From assembly GCA_030280995.1 (NCBI GenBank), contig JASXTE010000014.1, forward strand, positions 558,001 to 622,000: a stretch of DNA of 64,000 bases, given 5' to 3'. A program made the position numbers and the translations under genes. A model generated the notes under the pieces. That model saw only the letters and a program-made list of their open reading frames with translations. It made no database searches and was not told the DNA's origin. Origin of the DNA: Hemileia vastatrix (lineage: Eukaryota > Basidiomycota > Pucciniomycetes > Pucciniales > Zaghouaniaceae). This document shows, piece by piece, positions 54,062 to 64,000 of the stretch (within the stretch, counting starts at the first letter, position 1; each line of letters begins with the position of its first letter).

Positions 54062-57000
54062 CTAAATGCCATAAATGTTAATAATCTCTGATTCAGGAAC
54101 ATAAGCAGGATTATCATCATTATTAGGCAGAGGTACTCTAGATAACAGATTTAAATTAGAGTGCAAGGTTCCTGCTCTATGTGTAATAGTCATCCGTCCT
54201 CTGTATTCTTGTACAGCTAATTGCCATCTAAACATGTGTCTATTAGGAGTTTTCATGTTTAAGAGTGACTTAACTGCACTACAGTCAGTTATTAACTCAA
54301 ATTTTTGGTCTTCAAGGTAATAATGTAGCTTTTCAAGAGCCCATACTACTGCCAAACATTCAAGTTGAGTAGCACCATATTTTAATTCACTACTTCTCAG
54401 AGTACGTGAAATATAGCAGATTACTACTTCTGACATTTTACCTTCAATAAGTTGTTTTTGATGCAAAGCAGCACCCAGCCCAATAAAACTTGCATCTGTA
54501 TATAATACAAAAGGTAATTGGAAATCTGGTAATCCCAAGATAGGAGCTGTCATTAAACATTCTTTCAACTTATTAAAAGCTTGTTGTCTTTCATTATTCC
54601 AAATGAAAGCTTCTGATTTCTTTATCAGTGTGGTCAGTGGTGCAGCAATTGATTGGTAGTTTTTTATATATTGTCTATAATAACCACACATTCCAAGAAA
54701 AGATTGTACATCCTTCACATTTTGAGGAATGCCAATATTTTTTATTGCAGCCACTTTATTTTGGTCTACACATATTTGTAAGCCAGATACAATATGACCA
54801 AGCACTTTTAAAGATTCAAACCCAAATTTACATTTTTTCAATGCAAGGGTCATTTTTATTTCATCCATTTTCTGAAATACTTTCCTTAAATGGATTAAGT
54901 GTTCATCAAAAGTTTTAGAGAACACTATGATGTCATCAATGTATACCATTAACCATCCCTCAATCATTTCATTATGGAATGTTATATCCATTAACTTCTG
55001 AAATACTGAAGGAGCAGTTTTTGGTCCAAATGGCATTCTGACATACTTATAAATTCCCATGTGTGTTGTTATCAACAAAAAGTTCTGTGAATTCTTTTCA
55101 ACAGGAATTTGATGGTACCCTTTATTTCCATCTAGGCAGCTTATATATTTAGCACCTTTAAGGGTAGCATGTATAGAGGCAATCCTTGGCAAGGGATAAA
55201 TATCATCTACTGTAAATGTATTTAATGCTCTATAATCACCGCACAGTCTTGCTTTATCTTGTTCATAAGAAATCAGCACTGGTGATATTACACAATATTT
55301 TGGTGTAGTTTCAACCTTCTCAAGAATGTTCATCTTTAATAACATCTTAATATTATCCTCTATGTCTTTCCTCTTCATTGGTGAAGCAGGATATGGTTTC
55401 TTTTTAAGACTAGCAGGAATATTATCCATGTCACAGGTTAAACTAATTTTCATTTTATGATCTTTTACAAGGCCATGTTCATTTGTACCATGTGCAAAAG
55501 CCATTGGAAAAGCTTTAATTAATTCCAAAATATTATCTTTCTCAGCTTCACTTATCTGAGTGCCAAATGATGCTTTTGAAATTTCTGTTTCCAGAAGTTC
55601 CAACTCATTGGATTCTCTTCCTTTAGACGGGGAATTTGTTACTGACTCAATGTGTAAGACTGTGTTAAAAGAATTTATTTTAAATTTCCTTTTACCATTC
55701 ATGCCAATTGTAAAATTATTATTAGCAGGGTCTAATTTTACACCAAATTTAGTCAGAATATCATTTCCAATGATAAAACAGTTACTACAATTTGTATTAT
55801 CCATTACTACAAAGTCACAAGTTACCCTTACATAACCATGTTGGTGTTTAAAGAAAACAGCAGCTTTGTATTTACCAATGGGGTGTAGTACTGATCCAAA
55901 ACCTCTCCAATTTTTATTCTGAAGTGGTTCAAGCTTAAACTTATATTCACTATCAATTTTCTGTAATGTATTAGTGGAAACAACTGAACCAGCAGCTCCT
56001 GTGTCCAATACTATATTAACATTTTCACCAGAAATGATAGCTGGAACCGTGATAGGTGTCATTTTAAAGTTATCAGCTTGTATATCCTTAATGATTTCAG
56101 CATCCTCAAAATTCATTAAAGATTCATTTGAGTCCATATTTAATATTGGATTTTCAAAGATGGGCAAATCATCTTCCAACATACAGACTTCATTTTCATC
56201 ACTATATGAGATATTGCTGTCATAATCACTTGATTCTTTACTTTTTTCAGTTTCAGTTTCAGATTCACGTTGATTTTCAACAATATTTATGTTTTTCTCA
56301 CATTTGTGACCTTTTACCCAAGGTTTGTTACACTTATAACAAGTATTTGTTTCATACTTTTTAGGTACTACAGGTGCAGTAGGTTTTTTCTGCTTCTCCT
56401 GAAGTGTTTTTGAATTCTGAGATTTTACAGGTTCAATATTTTGTTTATAAGTGGAATACCTTGATTCATACTTATGGTTCAATAATATTTCATTGCAAAT
56501 ATTAATAAAGTCAGAATATTCAGTAACATTTAATGTTCTAGCTACAACAATGTCTCTGACAGATATAGGTAATTTGTATATTATCTTATCTTTCCATAAG
56601 TTAAAATCCATATGAGGCTCAATGGCTTTTAATATTTTGTTTAAATTCATTAAAAATACCATAGGTTTGTCACCATTCAACGGATTATACCTAGTTTTCT
56701 CATACAGTCTCTGCTGAGTAAGCCTGAATTTAGAACCTCCAAATTGTTTTTCAATAAGTTGTTTCCATTCAGCCCAAGAGTAGTCTCTACCCTCACTTAA
56801 GACAGCTTCAAACCATAATAAAGCAACATCCTTAAATAAAGAAATTAATTTTGATGTTATCTCTTCATCTGGTAACTTATATGAGAATTTCAAGTTGTCA
56901 ATTCTTTGAATAAAATGTTGCCAATCAGAGCTGGCTTCCCCATCATAAGTTGGGTACTGATCTATCTTAGGCCAGTTCTTCTGATTGGATTTTATCTCAC

Positions 57001-58375
57001 TAATCTTAGGTAAATCCAACAACTCATTTACTTTTGATAAATGGTCTTGTATTTCTTCCTGCACCGATTTGTGACTTACATTTTCAGATTTGACACTACC
57101 ACCAGATGGTTTTAATTGTGGTGGTACAGGGAAGGAATGAGATTCACTTTTGCCAATGAAAGGATTATTATTATATTGATTATACTTATGATTATCCTGG
57201 TTCATTAGTAGATTGGCAGTTTCAATCTCAACTTTAGTTAATCTTTGTAGCAGCTCAGAGACACTTTGATTTGTCTGTGCAAAAGATAACTTTGTTCTTG
57301 ATTCAGATTTTAATAAGTGTGTTTCATATAATTTTTCTAACTCACAAAATTTGTTTGAAAGGTCATTATATTTATTACTCAATGAATCATATTTAAGAGT
57401 TAGAGACAAATGTTCTTTCTCTAATTCTTTATTACGTGTTGCTAATTGAGAAATGTTCAATGTTAAGGATGAAATTGTATCACTAGTGAGCTTAACTGTC
57501 TGTTCCTTACAATCAGTCATTCTATTCCACAATGCTGAAACAATTCTATGGACAGTTGGATTATTGTTAAAATATTCCATGTCCTCCTTTTCAATTCTCT
57601 CACTCTCCTGTGAACTACTCATCTCACTAGTAGGTGGTTGCAACTGAGCATTAACTGTATTATCATTGTATATAGTACTGTTATTATGGATAAAAGACAA
57701 GTCAGGTGTATCTACTCTAAAACCCAAATTTCTTAAATCCTCCTCTATTTTTTGTACAGATTTAACATCAATAGAATTACCTATATTGTAATTATCAGTA
57801 TTATGTCTAATCTGAGAGGGTAAGTTACTTACCAAGGGATGGTTGCCAGGCCTGATTTTTGGCGCTTTTTTCCCTTGTAAGGGTGAGCTGAGGAAGTCAG
57901 ATGAGGGGGTGGATCCCTGTTGCAACTGTGGCTTGTCCACTGTTGGTGAAACCAGTCCCATTTCCATTTGTCTACCAGGATTTTCTCCTGGGAGTGAGTG
58001 GACCCTCCTTGGGTAGGGGGTTGCTGATTTGATTGACTGGGCTGGCCTCCCTTTAATTCTGCAATTGCCTGATTCATCTGCTGAAATCCTACCTTGCAAT
58101 TGTTTTGCAACTGCTCTACTTCTTTGAACATGAGAGATTTTGATTCCTCTAGCTTCAGAACCTGTTTGGCCAGGTGGGACAGTTGATCCTGAAGAGGAGG
58201 AGACGTCTTTTTGATAGTTATCTTTTTTAAGAGGGCGTCCTTTTCCTCTATACTCATGCTTTCTGGCTGGGGGTACTGTTGTCCCTCCATGGTGATGTCC
58301 TGGAAAGTTTTTATTAGCTTTAGACCTGGTATTATTAGCAGGCTGTTCACTTACACTATCCTGGGGAGCACTCAT
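54062..58375 (-). CDS. Ty3-N gag-protease-RT-RNase H, ends at a premature TAG
   Basis: 1437 codons from ATG 58375. A Ser/Pro/Lys-rich N-terminus is followed by a coiled coil (about residues 295-360, NKELEKEHLSLTLKYDSLSN), a gag capsid-like region (WPKIDQYPTYDGEASSDWQ, WFEAVLSEGRDYSWAEW), a Cys/His motif CYKCNKPWVKGHKC and an acidic stretch. Protease: IVLDTGAAGSVVS. RT: LCGDYRALNTFT, YISCLDGNKGYHQIP, RMPFGPKTAPSVFQ and active site VYIDDIIVF. RNase H: FVLYTDASFIGLGAAL. It ends IINIYGI then TAG, where the older copy Ty3-E has Tyr (TAT). So a single base change separates gag-RT from integrase. Confidence 0.93.
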   Translation of the reverse strand: MSAPQDSVSEQPANNTRSKANKNFPGHHHGGTTVPPARKHEYRGKGRPLKKDNYQKDVSSSSGSTVPPGQTGSEARGIKISHVQRSRAVAKQLQGRISADESGNCRIKGRPAQSIKSATPYPRRVHSLPGENPGRQMEMGLVSPTVDKPQLQQGSTPSSDFLSSPLQGKKAPKIRPGNHPLVSNLPSQIRHNTDNYNIGNSIDVKSVQKIEEDLRNLGFRVDTPDLSFIHNNSTIYNDNTVNAQLQPPTSEMSSSQESERIEKEDMEYFNNNPTVHRIVSALWNRMTDCKEQTVKLTSDTISSLTLNISQLATRNKELEKEHLSLTLKYDSLSNKYNDLSNKFCELEKLYETHLLKSESRTKLSFAQTNQSVSELLQRLTKVEIETANLLMNQDNHKYNQYNNNPFIGKSESHSFPVPPQLKPSGGSVKSENVSHKSVQEEIQDHLSKVNELLDLPKISEIKSNQKNWPKIDQYPTYDGEASSDWQHFIQRIDNLKFSYKLPDEEITSKLISLFKDVALLWFEAVLSEGRDYSWAEWKQLIEKQFGGSKFRLTQQRLYEKTRYNPLNGDKPMVFLMNLNKILKAIEPHMDFNLWKDKIIYKLPISVRDIVVARTLNVTEYSDFINICNEILLNHKYESRYSTYKQNIEPVKSQNSKTLQEKQKKPTAPVVPKKYETNTCYKCNKPWVKGHKCEKNINIVENQRESETETEKSKESSDYDSNISYSDENEVCMLEDDLPIFENPILNMDSNESLMNFEDAEIIKDIQADNFKMTPITVPAIISGENVNIVLDTGAAGSVVSTNTLQKIDSEYKFKLEPLQNKNWRGFGSVLHPIGKYKAAVFFKHQHGYVRVTCDFVVMDNTNCSNCFIIGNDILTKFGVKLDPANNNFTIGMNGKRKFKINSFNTVLHIESVTNSPSKGRESNELELLETEISKASFGTQISEAEKDNILELIKAFPMAFAHGTNEHGLVKDHKMKISLTCDMDNIPASLKKKPYPASPMKRKDIEDNIKMLLKMNILEKVETTPKYCVISPVLISYEQDKARLCGDYRALNTFTVDDIYPLPRIASIHATLKGAKYISCLDGNKGYHQIPVEKNSQNFLLITTHMGIYKYVRMPFGPKTAPSVFQKLMDITFHNEMIEGWLMVYIDDIIVFSKTFDEHLIHLRKVFQKMDEIKMTLALKKCKFGFESLKVLGHIVSGLQICVDQNKVAAIKNIGIPQNVKDVQSFLGMCGYYRQYIKNYQSIAAPLTTLIKKSEAFIWNNERQQAFNKLKECLMTAPILGLPDFQLPFVLYTDASFIGLGAALHQKQLIEGKMSEVVICYISRTLRSSELKYGATQLECLAVVWALEKLHYYLEDQKFELITDCSAVKSLLNMKTPNRHMFRWQLAVQEYRGRMTITHRAGTLHSNLNLLSRVPLPNNDDNPAYVPESEIINIYGI
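57829..58290 (-). CDS. Overlapping ATG-started ORF (153 aa) in the gag N-terminal region
   Basis: Lies entirely inside the gag frame but in another frame, with ATG in good context (ACCATGG). It encodes MEGQQYPQPESMSIEEKDAL and a helical, charged stretch (LSHLAKQVLKLEESKSLMFK), then a Gln/Ser/Pro-rich part and a basic, aromatic end. Composition looks like a folded coiled-coil protein more than the gag frame does at this place (low-complexity Ser/Pro/Arg). It could be a second product or the original gag start joined later by splicing or frameshift. It could also be chance. Confidence 0.4.
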   Translation of the reverse strand: MEGQQYPQPESMSIEEKDALLKKITIKKTSPPLQDQLSHLAKQVLKLEESKSLMFKEVEQLQNNCKVGFQQMNQAIAELKGGQPSQSNQQPPTQGGSTHSQEKILVDKWKWDWFHQQWTSHSCNRDPPPHLTSSAHPYKGKKRQKSGLATIPW

Positions 58376-58886
58376 ATTGTTCAGAATAACAATATTTTAC
58401 GTCTACAAAAGGAAAAAACTCTGTGGAATTAGTAGACAAAAGATATTAGTAATTATATTACTAATAAAAAAGCAATGGAGCTTACCCTGAATTTATATCT
58501 TTATTTATTTAAATAAAATATAAGAAAAATTCGAAAAAATCTGTTAAAAATATAATAATAAGTTTAACTAGACCTCTATAAGGGTGAATAATTAGCTTAC
58601 CAAGCTTTAGCCAAATACCAATTTTATTGGGTGTTTTATTGGTGTCCAAATACCAAGTGAAATTGGGTTTATATTGGGTACAGTTACTACTGTAAATATC
58701 TAATTTTTATGATAAAAAATTAGTACAATTATTATAAGGATTCTTTTCCGCAATCAATGAGTTATGATGACCCACTAATATGCAGCAGACCCAAATATTT
58801 GGTTAATTTTGAGTTATACTAAGGTAAAAATCACGTCCCAAGGCTTATACTAAATAATAAGTAAAATATAAGGAAAGACCCCCAAT
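58376..58886 (-). promoter_or_regulatory. Ty3-N leader with candidate primer-binding site
   Basis: 511 bp between 5' LTR and gag start, AT-rich. The candidate primer-binding site TGGGGGTCTTTCC ends 2 nt from the LTR (58872-58884). The tRNA is not identified. No gene seen. Confidence 0.6.
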
Positions 58887-60063
58887 TGTCAGTACAGTCT
58901 AGTATATAAGTATGATATAATGGTGTTATTTTATGGTCCTACTACTTATTAATAAATGATTTAGTGATTAAACCTCAGGGGAAGACTAATAGAATAGTTA
59001 TACTCAATTTAAACTCACAATACTTGGATTTAAATGCGTGCTAGTGGTGGAAAATAGAAGAATAAAATATAGTTATAGCTTTTATAAAGATAATATCAAT
59101 TTATAAGGGCTTTATAATATATTTCTGAATGTTAATAATTGTAGTATAATGTTTATTTGAAGTGTAGTAATTGAATGATGATAATAAACCGTCAAAATCC
59201 CTCCTTACTTATACCCAAATCCACTGGAGTGCACAGACCTTCAATCCAGATGATGTCACTGCTATCCCCGGCAATTACAGCACTGTGAGGGCCCATCACC
59301 TCCCCATGGCGTCCACTTCAAGCAGTTTCAACACCCAGACCTCCAGTAAGGACCCTCCATCACTATTAATAATAACACAGAGTCATACCATAAATAGAAA
59401 ACCCAGATAAAAGCGGATACCATAAAGAAACAGGTAAAATAAATGATCAAAAAGAGATTTAATGAAACTGAAAGCATATAAAGGAAACAAATAAAATGTC
59501 CAAGCCCCCAATAACATCCCCAAGCATCCACATTAACCCAAAAACATATTTCCAACCCATAAATCCGTGAATAACCATCCAAGGAAGTAATTTTAGTTGT
59601 CCAAACTGGGTGTATGCACCTGATATAGGTGTCTATGCTTCTGTAGGCGTTGTGAGTCCACTGATTTCGTCCATATGACCTAAAATAAGCAGAAAAACAA
59701 AGGTTATAGGCTATTAAGGGGCTAAAACCCACTTATATACCTAAATATACATAATATACTGCATATTTCACTGAATATGAGATTTATGTATACATATAAG
59801 CTTATGTATGTCAATAATTACTTCATATCACTTAAGATAAGTATATTATGACTCCATTAACACCTTAATAAGTATTATTAGGCCATGGATAAGCTATTTA
59901 AACTATTATAAATTATATAATAGAATAATAATTATATATATATATAATAAAATAATATATATTATTATTTTAACCTTATTTTTAAGATATAAGCTTAATC
60001 TAGTTAAGGTTATCTTATTTTAAGCATAAGAAATACTCAGTCCTAAGGATATTTAGGCTGACA
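58887..60063 (-). repeat. 5' LTR of Ty3-N (1177 bp)
   Basis: Copy of 51214-52390. The outer flank CTATC (60064-60068) repeats 51209-51213. The Ty3-E LTR (2070-3247) is an older relative. Confidence 0.95.
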
Positions 60064-62901
60064 CTATCAGTAAATAACACCAAGGGTAAATAATGCCTCC
60101 ACTTTTCAGCACTATCTCCGCACATCTTCACCAAAGCATTCTTGATAACTTGATGTCCTCTTTTAACCATGCCTTCAGCTTCAGGATAATAAGGTGTAGC
60201 CACTCTAACTTTAGAACCATCACTAGCCACAGCTTCTTTAAATTCGGCACCAAACTCTGGCCCGCCATCAACAGTCACCAACTTCATCAACCCATACCTA
60301 TAAATCCACTCCTTCTTCAAAAACTCTGCCACATTCTTGGCAGTCAAATTAACCAGAGGCACTGCCTCAACCCAACCAGAAAAATCATCCCTAGCAACAA
60401 TCAAGTATTTATACCTGCCCTCTTTAATATGGACAGCATCCAGACTGACCCTTCCAAAAACAGTTGATTCACCAGTAGCATGGCCCACCTCTTTAGGTTT
60501 CAAATGACTTCTTCTTTGACATTCTTCACAAGATTGAACCCAACCCTGCACAGCCAACTTCATACCTGGCTGCCAAAATCTGTCTGCTACTCTTCTATAA
60601 GTCTCCCCAAAGCCTCTATGACCAAGGTCTTCATGCAAAGATTTCAACACAACTTCTTGACCCTTCTTCTGAGTCACCACCACTTGAGGATTTGGATGTC
60701 TCCTCCTCATCAACCACCTTCTTGACACATAAAATCCAGGACTCTTCTTCTTGATTGCCAACCAAGTATTACCATCACAACTATCTGGCATCTCCAAGGT
60801 CAACAGATATTCCACCAAAAGAAAATAAAACTCAGACTGACCCCAGGTCTCATCTTCAAAATACAACAAAACAACATCCAAGGGCACAATTCTGTCATCA
60901 AAATCACCAGTATGAACATGAGCCAATTGAGAAGCCAACCAGGACACAAATCCTCAAATTTTGGCACGTCCTTCTCTTTCCACTGAACATTGTGAGAATC
61001 CAGTTCAGTAACAAAAACACCCTTTACCAAATTTTAGCTGTCCCAAACAACAACTCCATCTTCATCAACAAAAACATCCCAATCACCAGAATCAAGATCA
61101 GATCCAGCCAGTTTAGCCCCTTGGGGGAGGTCAGAAAAATCTTCAGCACCCTTTGTGCTGGCCCTATCCACTGGAACATCTTCATTGAACTCTTCAGCCT
61201 CAGAATCTTCATCTGTTGGTGTCCTCCTTGATAATCCATCAGGAATAGTAAAAGTTTTACCTGGTTTGTGTACCAGGTCAAAAGAAAAATGTTGAATAAA
61301 TGCCACCCACCTAGTCATTGGAGCATTTGGAAGAATAGGCGTATTGATCATCTGAACCAAAGATTTTGAATCTACCTGCAGCTCAAAATGCTGCCCCCAC
61401 AAAACTGTCTGTAGCTTATTTAAAATTTTTGCTACACCACACAATTCCAACTTAGGTTGAGAATACCTAGATTCCACCTCATTAAACACCACAGACTCAT
61501 ATCTTACTGGCCTAACCCTCCCAGTCTTATCCTCCTGAGACAAAACAGCACCAGCAGCAATATAACTTGAGTCCACTGCCAGATAAATTTTTCCAGCACC
61601 AACACCATAATCCAACTTGTGAAGAACAATATCTTCACCAACAACCTTTTTCAACTTCTGAGAAGCCTCTTCACACTCTTCAGTCCATTCCCAATCAGCA
61701 TCTTTTCTGGTCAACCTCCTTAAAGGTGAAGCCAACAAAGAAAAATCCTTAATAAAAATCCTGACATATACACATACACCCGAAAATCCCCTGACTTCAG
61801 TAGGATTTTTAGGCCTTGGCCATGACTGAATTTTATTAATCTTCTTCTTTGCCATAATCCTTCCCTCTTTACATACCACATGACCCAGAATTTCCAAAGC
61901 AGGAACACAACAACAGAATTTCGACCCTGAAATGGTCAAACCAGCCTCTTCAATCCTAAACAACACTCTCTCTAGAGTTATTGCATATTCCCACACAAAC
62001 CTCCTTATGCCAGGGTTCTCCGCTAACACCTCATTACCATAATCAGTGGATGGTCCTTTAATTCCACCATCATCAATAAAAATACTAGCATGAGTAGGAA
62101 CCTCATCCTGTAAAATCCAAGCCATCTGTGCTTGATATACTGCCACTGAATTAGTTGCTCCTTGAGGCAACCTAGTGAGCTGAAATATTCCCAAAGGAGT
62201 CTCAAAAGTTGTGAGAGGCCTTGAAACTGTATGGAGTTTCCTCTCATCATAACCACCCATAATATCACCCAAACCATAACACACCCTTCCAGAAAAAGCT
62301 TCAACAAAATCCTCTGCACTTGGTGTCATCCCAGTGTCCTTGATAGTGAATCTATTCAAGGCTCTAAGATCATGAACCACCCTCAACTTTCCATTCTGCT
62401 TTTTTACACAGAGAACCGGACTTGAGTAGCTGGAAGTCGATTGTTTGTATAACCCAGTCCTGACTCCTTCCCTAACAATCTCCACAAAATCCTCTCTAAT
62501 AGCAGCTGGAATCAGAAAAGGTTTGATTTGCCAAGTTTCATGACAAACCACAGGAATCAAGTAAGGTTCCCCATAAGAGTGCTTCAATACACCCCTTTCC
62601 TCCTCAACAAACGCCACAACTTTTTCCCTTAGCACAATAACGTGCAAAAACAACTTCTTTTCTTCTTCAGACAACCACCCATAAGGACCAAAATTAACAA
62701 CTTTCAACATTTCCACGGTCACCCTATCTGTCTCTAAAAATTCTGGAGGATTCTTCACCAAAGGAGTACAGTACAGATCTCTTGACAAAGGAGGTCTCTT
62801 CAAGGGTGGATTCAAACCCACAGGCATAGGCTCATTAACAGGCCTAATCTTCTGCGCTACCTTCTTATAGTTTGTCTCTCCACCTTCAATTTGAGGGATC
62901 T

Positions 62902-64000
62902 TCAGGAATTCTTCATAACCAGACCTGGAACAAAACAAAGGGTTTCCCCATTGCTCACATGTATGGCCAAGGTAATGTTTTTGAAAGGTGTAGAAGAAAC
63001 CCTAGCAGTGCACAATTGGGAGGACTTACGTTTAGAACCCAATCTCACCACACCAAAACTTTTCCGAAATTCTACATCTTCATCCTCACTTCCAACTTCC
63101 AAATCTTCAAATCTTGATTCATCTTCTGAATCAAATCTCCTAAAATTGTTCAGTTTATCCTCATGCTGAAGGCCCAAAGATTGATCTTGATGATCTTCTT
63201 TCTTCATAATTTTCTGCAGTTTAACCTTGTACTGGAGGCCCAAAAATAGATCTTGACGATCTTCACAAAAATATTTTGCATTGTCTTTCTTCATTATTTT
63301 CAGATTTTTTTCATGATTTTCATGAATTATCTTGAAATTTTTATCTTCTTTTCTTGAGTTTTCTTCTGTCCTACAAAAATAACCAGGGGTTTCCCCAATA
63401 CTCACAGGTGTGGCCCAGGTAATGTTTTAAAAAGGTTTAGAAGAAACCCTAGCGGTGCACAATTGGGAGGACTTACTTTTAGACCCTAATCTCACCGCCC
63501 CAAAACTTTTCCGCATATCTTTCAATAAAGATATATAACCAATCTTCTTCTTTAAACTTGAATTAAAAATAATTAAGAATCTTGAGAGAGAACAGAGACT
63601 TGATAAAAAACTTGATGAATACTTGCAGAGAAGAGAAACATTAAAAAGAGAAAGTTGAAGATCCACTTGGTATATCTCCAAGGGAGCTGACCTACTACAA
63701 CCTGGGATTTCCTCATCTTGGGGAGAGGTTGTAGCACTAGGGTGATCAGCCCTCATTACTCTAAAAAAGACAGACTCTAATTAGAGACTGAGCCGTACTC
63801 TGAAAAACCAGAGGCAGCACCCACTTCCTTCCTTCTCCTGCAACAGTCCATGTACTGGCACATTGAAGATAAACTAGGCCTGGTCTCCCAACCATCCTCT
63901 CCAGGGGATGACAACCTCATGTGAAGTCTCCTTTCATCTTCACCAGTCAACTCCAAACTGATTCACAAATCAAATTTATAACCAATTCTTGCCTGAAAAT
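62902..64000 (-). pseudogene. Ty3-D pol N-terminus and gag end
   Basis: From the right edge: a gag-protease end aligning with Ty3-A (ISLELTGEDERRLHMRLSSP, GEDGWETRPSLSS), with a TGA near 63960 and a TAG near 63779. Then the slippery run TTTTTTA (63768-63762), and pol from FFRVMRADHPSATTSPQDEE to 63427. 63405-62902 is in a different frame with KKEDHQDQSLGLQHEDKLNN, the counterpart of the Ty3-A in-frame repeats. Two direct repeats of about 132 bp occur here (see separate entry). Degenerate. Confidence 0.75.
62942..63517 (-). repeat. 132-bp direct repeat at the pol start of Ty3-D
   Basis: 62942-63075 and 63385-63517 are close copies (GGTTTCCCCA ... GAAACCCTAGC ... GTGCACAATTGGGAGGACTT ... CCAAAACTTTTCCG). 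Read on the minus strand, each has GTAAGTCCTCCCAATTG near its start. Ty3-A shows no second copy at this place. Confidence 0.75.

Larger units (their letters stand above)
51214..60063 (-). mobile_element. Ty3-N: full-length young chromovirus (8.85 kb)
   Basis: LTRs of 1177 bp at 51214-52390 and 58887-60063 are the same apart from two substitutions that I found (51496/59169 region T/G, 51787/59460 region A/G). Termini are TGTCAG ... CTGACA. The 5-bp duplication CTATC lies at 51209-51213 and 60064-60068. On the minus strand the 3' LTR is preceded by the purine tract GGGGTGAGGGAG, and the 5' LTR is followed, 2 nt later, by TGGGGGTCTTTCC as candidate primer-binding site. Coding capacity is one long gag-pol frame with a single TAG. 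This is among the youngest insertions in the window. Confidence 0.96.
50719..62938 (-). pseudogene. Ty3-D pol, split by Ty3-N
   Basis: From 62938 down to 61034: RT with VVNFGPYGWLSEEEKKLF, RLPQGATNSVAVYQ and active site FIDDGG, and RNase H with IYLAVDSSYIAAGAVLSQ. A TAA after VVWDS and a shift near 60950 break the linker. 60947 to 60064 is the integrase (HEDLGHRGFGETYRR ... CEECQRRS, DAVHIKEG, VDGGPEFG, YYPEAEGMVKRGHQ with Lys replacing Glu in VERGHQ). The last part is 51213 to 50719, ending QVKRVYPIGTRHEED. Removing 51214-60063 and one CTATC joins LFTD to RVTVKRTTGYSS in frame. It aligns with Ty3-A pol throughout. Confidence 0.88.
45440..64000 (-). mobile_element. Ty3-D: Ty3/gypsy element related to Ty3-A, split by Ty3-N
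   Basis: A minus-strand element. The 3' LTR is about 45440-46541. 4.2 kb of non-coding sequence holds two opposite-strand genes and hairpins, then pol runs from 50719 upward, interrupted at 51214-60063, and the gag end reaches the right edge. Its 5' LTR lies outside. Gene order, pol text, frameshift site and hairpins match Ty3-A. Pol and gag contain stops and shifts, so it is dead. N inserted after these elements were established. Confidence 0.88.

Noticed and set aside
1..64000. Search for tRNA and rRNA genes
   Set aside because: No cloverleaf or rRNA-like stretch recognised by eye. The tRNA-Met-like text near 34087-34112 is a primer site, not a gene.

Overview
The window looks like transposon-dense nuclear DNA of a filamentous fungus, most likely a rust fungus (Pucciniales). 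This is inferred, not proven. The support is AT-rich sequence, short introns (50-85 bp) with fungal-type splice sites, chromovirus integrase text of the kind common in rusts, a Tet-like 2OG-Fe(II) oxygenase fragment and a PIF/Harbinger-type transposase. No rRNA, tRNA, CRISPR or bacterial-type operon was seen.

Layout from left to right. 1-3247: 3' part of a decayed chromovirus (Ty3-E, + strand), itself hit by a 260-bp CACTA-like MITE. 3253-7676: decayed Ty1/copia (C1, + strand). 8304-26355: a minus-strand copia (B) split by a 12.6-kb Ty3 element (A, 10156-22713). 26766-34508: a minus-strand host gene with four recognisable exons and a signal peptide, broken by an intact copia with 111-bp LTRs (F, 28594-34212) and by a solo copia LTR (26877-27468). 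34696-35070: a MITE in the host gene's upstream region. 35269-44290: a long-TIR DNA element carrying a nested Harbinger-like element (36869-44161), which holds a transposase, a Tet-like oxygenase and a Myb-like/coiled-coil gene, all decayed. 44401-45400: fragments of further TIR repeats. About 45440 to the right edge: a second large Ty3 element (D, minus), related to A and split by a very young full-length chromovirus (N, 51214-60063).

Boundaries are supported by structure. N has two 1177-bp LTRs with only two differences that I could find and a CTATC duplication. F has identical LTRs and a CTTTT duplication. The A insertion rejoins the copia reading frame when removed, the N insertion rejoins the D integrase frame when removed, and the MITE excises cleanly with a CCT duplication.

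The most unusual material is in elements A and D. Between pol and the 3' LTR both carry a spliced gene on the opposite strand with a Zn2Cys6-like cysteine pattern and an intron at the same place. The same non-coding region, and even pol itself, carries several classes of short hairpins. Their stems change on both sides together between copies (AGTC/GACT, GGTC/GACC, CCTC/GAGG; AAG/CTT, AGG/CCT; AATTG/CAATT, AACTG/CAGTT). This points to a conserved structured system carried by these retrotransposons.
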